Below, one piece after another: positions 61,606 through 64,000 of a stretch of DNA of 64,000 nt. Below the pieces are notes generated by a model, which did no database searches, had not been told where the DNA came from, and saw only the letters and a list, made by a program, of their open reading frames with translations. Source of the stretch: Marinobacterium lutimaris (GTDB taxonomy: Bacteria; Pseudomonadota; Gammaproteobacteria; Pseudomonadales; Balneatricaceae). Within the stretch, counting starts at the first letter, position 1. Each line of letters begins with the position of its first letter. The stretch spans positions 248,001 to 312,000 of the forward strand of contig NZ_FNVQ01000005.1 in the NCBI RefSeq assembly GCF_900108065.1, read 5' to 3'. Both the position numbers and the translations under genes were made by a program.

Positions 61606-62364
61606 TCAGTAGCCCATCAGTCGATACATGGCGCCCTTGCGCACTGCTGCATCCGCATTATCGACCACACCGCTGGCAGTCAGTTCTGTCAGAACCGTTT
61701 TTGCCCTGCTGCGCAGCTCATCCGGGCCCATTCCCGGCTCAAGCCTTGGGTCATAAAGCAGGCGCAGCAGCACCAGATCCAGGCCGGTAAGCAGCTGATC
61801 GGTAGACTTGTCATTGAAGATGGAGGGAAAGACTTTTTCAGAGTCGTTGGGCAGGCCAAGGATCTGGGTCAGCTCCTCGACAATGCAACTGACCAGCCGC
61901 CCCCGCTCCCGGGCACGATCCACGGGAATGGCGATCAGCGCCCGCTGGATGCGACTCTGGCCATCGGTCCAGATCCTGGCGAGACAGAGAGCGCCACGGG
62001 GCACCGGCTCACCAGTCTTCTGGCGCCAGAAAGCGGCCAGTTCGGTCTGCCGCAACAGCACGAGCTCCACATTGCCTCCGCCGTTAACCCGGCGGATCGA
62101 ATGCCCGGTGATATCCGCCAGCTGCGACAGCTGGGCGTCCACCAGTTCGTTATGCAGCGCCGGATCGCCGACCCGATGCTCTACCTGTACCCTGACCGGT
62201 TCGGCCCATTTACGCAGTCGCATGGGGTCACGCCCATACTCCGAGCGCAACGCCACTTCGATCAGGCTATCGACGATGTAGCCCGGCCGCTGCCATGCCT
62301 GCTGAGCGTCCGCCAATAGCGGGCAGAACAGCAGGAGAAGCAGCCAGCCGCTGCCTCGGGTCAT
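61606..62364 (-). CDS. DUF2927-family exported protein
   Basis: The 252-residue protein has a signal peptide (RGSGWLLLLLFCPLLADAQQ) and the DUF2927 pattern: CIVEELTQILGLPNDSEKVF, SIFNDKSTDQLLTGLDLVLL and RLLYDPRLEPGMGPDELRSR. The family is secreted and has an HExxH-less, metzincin-like look, but no established role. Its start overlaps the FAH-family stop in ATGA (62361-62364), so the two are coupled. I do not know the function. Confidence 0.75.
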   Translation of the reverse strand: MTRGSGWLLLLLFCPLLADAQQAWQRPGYIVDSLIEVALRSEYGRDPMRLRKWAEPVRVQVEHRVGDPALHNELVDAQLSQLADITGHSIRRVNGGGNVELVLLRQTELAAFWRQKTGEPVPRGALCLARIWTDGQSRIQRALIAIPVDRARERGRLVSCIVEELTQILGLPNDSEKVFPSIFNDKSTDQLLTGLDLVLLRLLYDPRLEPGMGPDELRSRAKTVLTELTASGVVDNADAAVRKGAMYRLMGY

Positions 62365-63023
62365 TTCGCTTCGGTTTCGATCCGCAGCAGGTCAACGATC
62401 TCAACGCAGAGTTTGTCGCCGACCTTAAGTTCGCCGACACCGGCGGGGGTGCCGGTCAGAATCAGGTCGCCCGGCTCCAGGGTAAACCACTTGCTGGCGT
62501 GGCTGATCAGCTTGAGGATCGGTGTGATCATCTGGGAAGAGTTGCCGTCCTGGCGCACCTCGCCATCCACCGTCAGGCGAATCTGCACATCGTTCAGATC
62601 GCCGACGCTGGCCGGCGTCAGGAAGGGAGAGACCGGGCAGGAGCCGTCAAATGCCTTGGCCCGCTCCCAGGGATGGCCCTTACTCTTGAGTTCGCTCTGC
62701 AGCTCCCGCAGGGTCAGGTCCAGCGCCAGGCCGATACCGGCAATACCATGCTGCGCCGCCTGCTCATCCACATCGGTCATACGCTCACCGATCAGGATCG
62801 CCAGTTCGGTTTCAAAATGCACTTCACCGCGCTCGCGAGGCACCGTAATCGGCGCGTCCATCGGCACGATTGCGCTGGCCGGCTTCAGGAAAAGCAGCGG
62901 CTCGGCGGGAATTTCGTTGTTCAGTTCCTTTGCATGCTCAGCGTAGTTGCGGCCGATACAGACCACTTTTCCTACCGGCAAACTCAGCGCGGATCCGTCC
63001 GCCAGGCTGTGTTGATAACTCAT
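62361..63023 (-). CDS. Fumarylacetoacetate hydrolase-family protein (YcgM-like acylpyruvase)
   Basis: The 220-residue enzyme has the FAH core: VVCIGRNYAEHAKELNNEIP, FLKPASAIVPMDAPI, VHFETELAILIGERM with the metal-binding acids, IGLALDLTLRELQSELKSKG and GDLILTGTPAGVGELKVGD. Small members like YcgM hydrolyse acylpyruvates or decarboxylate oxaloacetate in the cytoplasm. It is the first gene of a two-gene unit with the DUF2927 protein. The substrate is not certain. Confidence 0.87.
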   Translation of the reverse strand: MSYQHSLADGSALSLPVGKVVCIGRNYAEHAKELNNEIPAEPLLFLKPASAIVPMDAPITVPRERGEVHFETELAILIGERMTDVDEQAAQHGIAGIGLALDLTLRELQSELKSKGHPWERAKAFDGSCPVSPFLTPASVGDLNDVQIRLTVDGEVRQDGNSSQMITPILKLISHASKWFTLEPGDLILTGTPAGVGELKVGDKLCVEIVDLLRIETEAK

Positions 63024-63070
63024 GAGCTTCTCCCTTTGGATACGATGTATTCCGGCATCATACGCCAGTT

Positions 63071-64000
63071 TTACGCTGCAGCCAGCACCGCCCTATGCCG
63101 CAAACCCAGCCAGCATGAACAGGCCAGAGTCACCGCCAGCACCAGCAGTGAGCCAAAAATAACACCGGGCCAGCCGGAGTGTTCCCAGAACGGATGCAGA
63201 TAGAAGCCGCCGCAGCTGGCACCCAGATAATAGAACACTAGGTAAAGCGATGAGGCACTGGCCTTGGCGTGAGTCGCATTATGGCTGACCCAGCTGCTGG
63301 CACTGGAATGGGCGAAAAAGAAACCGAAACTGTTGGCAAAAAAGCCGGCAATAATCAGCACCAGGCTGTGCGACAGGGTCAGTAGCGAGCCACAAATCAG
63401 AATCAGGATACCCAGCGCCATACACCAGGGCTGCGCCACCCTCACCGCCACTTTGCCGGAAATTGCCGAACCAAAGGTGCCGGTCAGGTAGGTCAGAAAC
63501 AGCATGCCAAGGAAAGCCGATGACAGATTGTAGGGCTCATCGGAGAGCACAAAGGTGATGTAGCTGTACTGGTTCACGAAGATAAAGAAATTGAGCCCGC
63601 CGATGATATACGCCAGCACCAGCATCGGGTTGCGCAGATGACTGCCCAGGTCTTTCAGCATCCGCCCGGGATGCAGCCGCTGTGGTTTGAAATGCTCGGA
63701 CTTGGGCAGCGCGATGGCGAACACGGCCAGACAGACCAGGCTGACGACACTCATCACCATGAAGGCGCTGTTCCAGCCCAGCCACTCGCCGACAAAGCCA
63801 CCGATCAAACGACCTCCAATTCCACCCAGGCTGTTGCCGGAGATATAAAGCCCCACCGCCACGGCCACCGCGGGTTTGGTGAACTCGTCGCCCATATAGG
63901 CGATGGCAATCGCAGGCAGACCGCCGAGGAAAAAGCCCTGCAATGCACGCAGCACCACCAGCGAGGTGTAATCATCCACAAAGGAGAGCGCACAGGTGGT
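63071..64000 (-). CDS. MFS transporter, YnfM-like (N-terminus cut by window end)
   Basis: The frame is open to base 64000, so about the last 309 residues are visible and the start lies outside. It shows the MFS pattern of the YnfM/arabinose-efflux-like group: GLYISGNSLGGIGGRLIGGF, FLTYLTGTFGSAISGKVAVR, FFANSFGFFFAHSSASSWVS and ASSLYLVFYYLGASCGGFYL. About nine helices are present. It is probably an efflux pump with unknown substrate. It is 47 bases downstream of nothing else on its strand; the FAH gene follows it. Confidence 0.85.
   Translation of the reverse strand, partial: TTCALSFVDDYTSLVVLRALQGFFLGGLPAIAIAYMGDEFTKPAVAVAVGLYISGNSLGGIGGRLIGGFVGEWLGWNSAFMVMSVVSLVCLAVFAIALPKSEHFKPQRLHPGRMLKDLGSHLRNPMLVLAYIIGGLNFFIFVNQYSYITFVLSDEPYNLSSAFLGMLFLTYLTGTFGSAISGKVAVRVAQPWCMALGILILICGSLLTLSHSLVLIIAGFFANSFGFFFAHSSASSWVSHNATHAKASASSLYLVFYYLGASCGGFYLHPFWEHSGWPGVIFGSLLVLAVTLACSCWLGLRHRAVLAAA

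Overview
The window is about 60% GC, densely coded, and reads as chromosome of a gammaproteobacterium. Two blocks keep the gene order known from Pseudomonas: hemE - gltD - gltB - damX-like - aroB - aroK - pilQPONM / ponA (10978-47045), and maeB - nuclease - rpmE / priA - argS - SPOR protein - hslVU - DUF971 - ubiE - ubiJ (49125-61055). Many uptake systems, a PutP/AraC proline module and type IV pilus genes suggest a free-living, probably marine heterotroph of the Oceanospirillales/Pseudomonadales type (Marinobacterium-like). The lineage is inference from gene order and protein feel, not from a search. I saw no rRNA, tRNA, CRISPR array, transposase or prophage gene.

Region 1 (1-6643) is a catabolic operon: the end of a branched-chain-type solute-binding protein, a LivH permease, a fused LivM-LivG protein, LivF, a ketopantoate-reductase-like dehydrogenase, a class II aldolase-family enzyme and a MarR regulator. 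Region 2 (6832-19844) is mixed: MetY sulfhydrylase, a divergent YeiE-like LysR and YeiH transporter, beta-carbonic anhydrase, hemE, a second PanE-like dehydrogenase, a PruR-like AraC regulator with putP, and a cytoplasmic BisC-type molybdoenzyme divergent from a GcvA-like LysR. Region 3 (20338-29926) is a second catabolic cluster: class II aldolase, a complete dipeptide-type ABC transporter whose two ATPases are fused, a GhrA-like hydroxyacid dehydrogenase, an M20 amidohydrolase, an HDAC-family deacetylase and a small cupin. It looks like import followed by amide or acyl hydrolysis and oxidation of an N-substituted amino or hydroxy compound; the substrate cannot be read from the sequence.

Region 4 (29982-47045) is ammonia assimilation, aromatic amino acid entry, type IV pilus assembly and cell-wall genes. 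A 24-residue lipoprotein gene not previously apparent lies just past the gltBD terminator. Region 5 (47366-64000) holds a CdsA/PlsC phospholipid pair, malic enzyme, a secreted nuclease, L31, PriA, ArgS, an FtsN-like protein, the heat-shock protease HslVU behind a clear sigma-32-type promoter, quinone genes, HemJ, a DUF2927 protein, an FAH-family hydrolase and a truncated MFS transporter.

The most noteworthy non-coding features are a ~310-base chain of hairpins between hslU and the DUF971 gene, the rpmE terminator embedded in the signal-peptide codons of the next gene, a 14-base tandem repeat in the rpmE leader, and perfect hairpins between the binding-protein and permease genes of both ABC operons.
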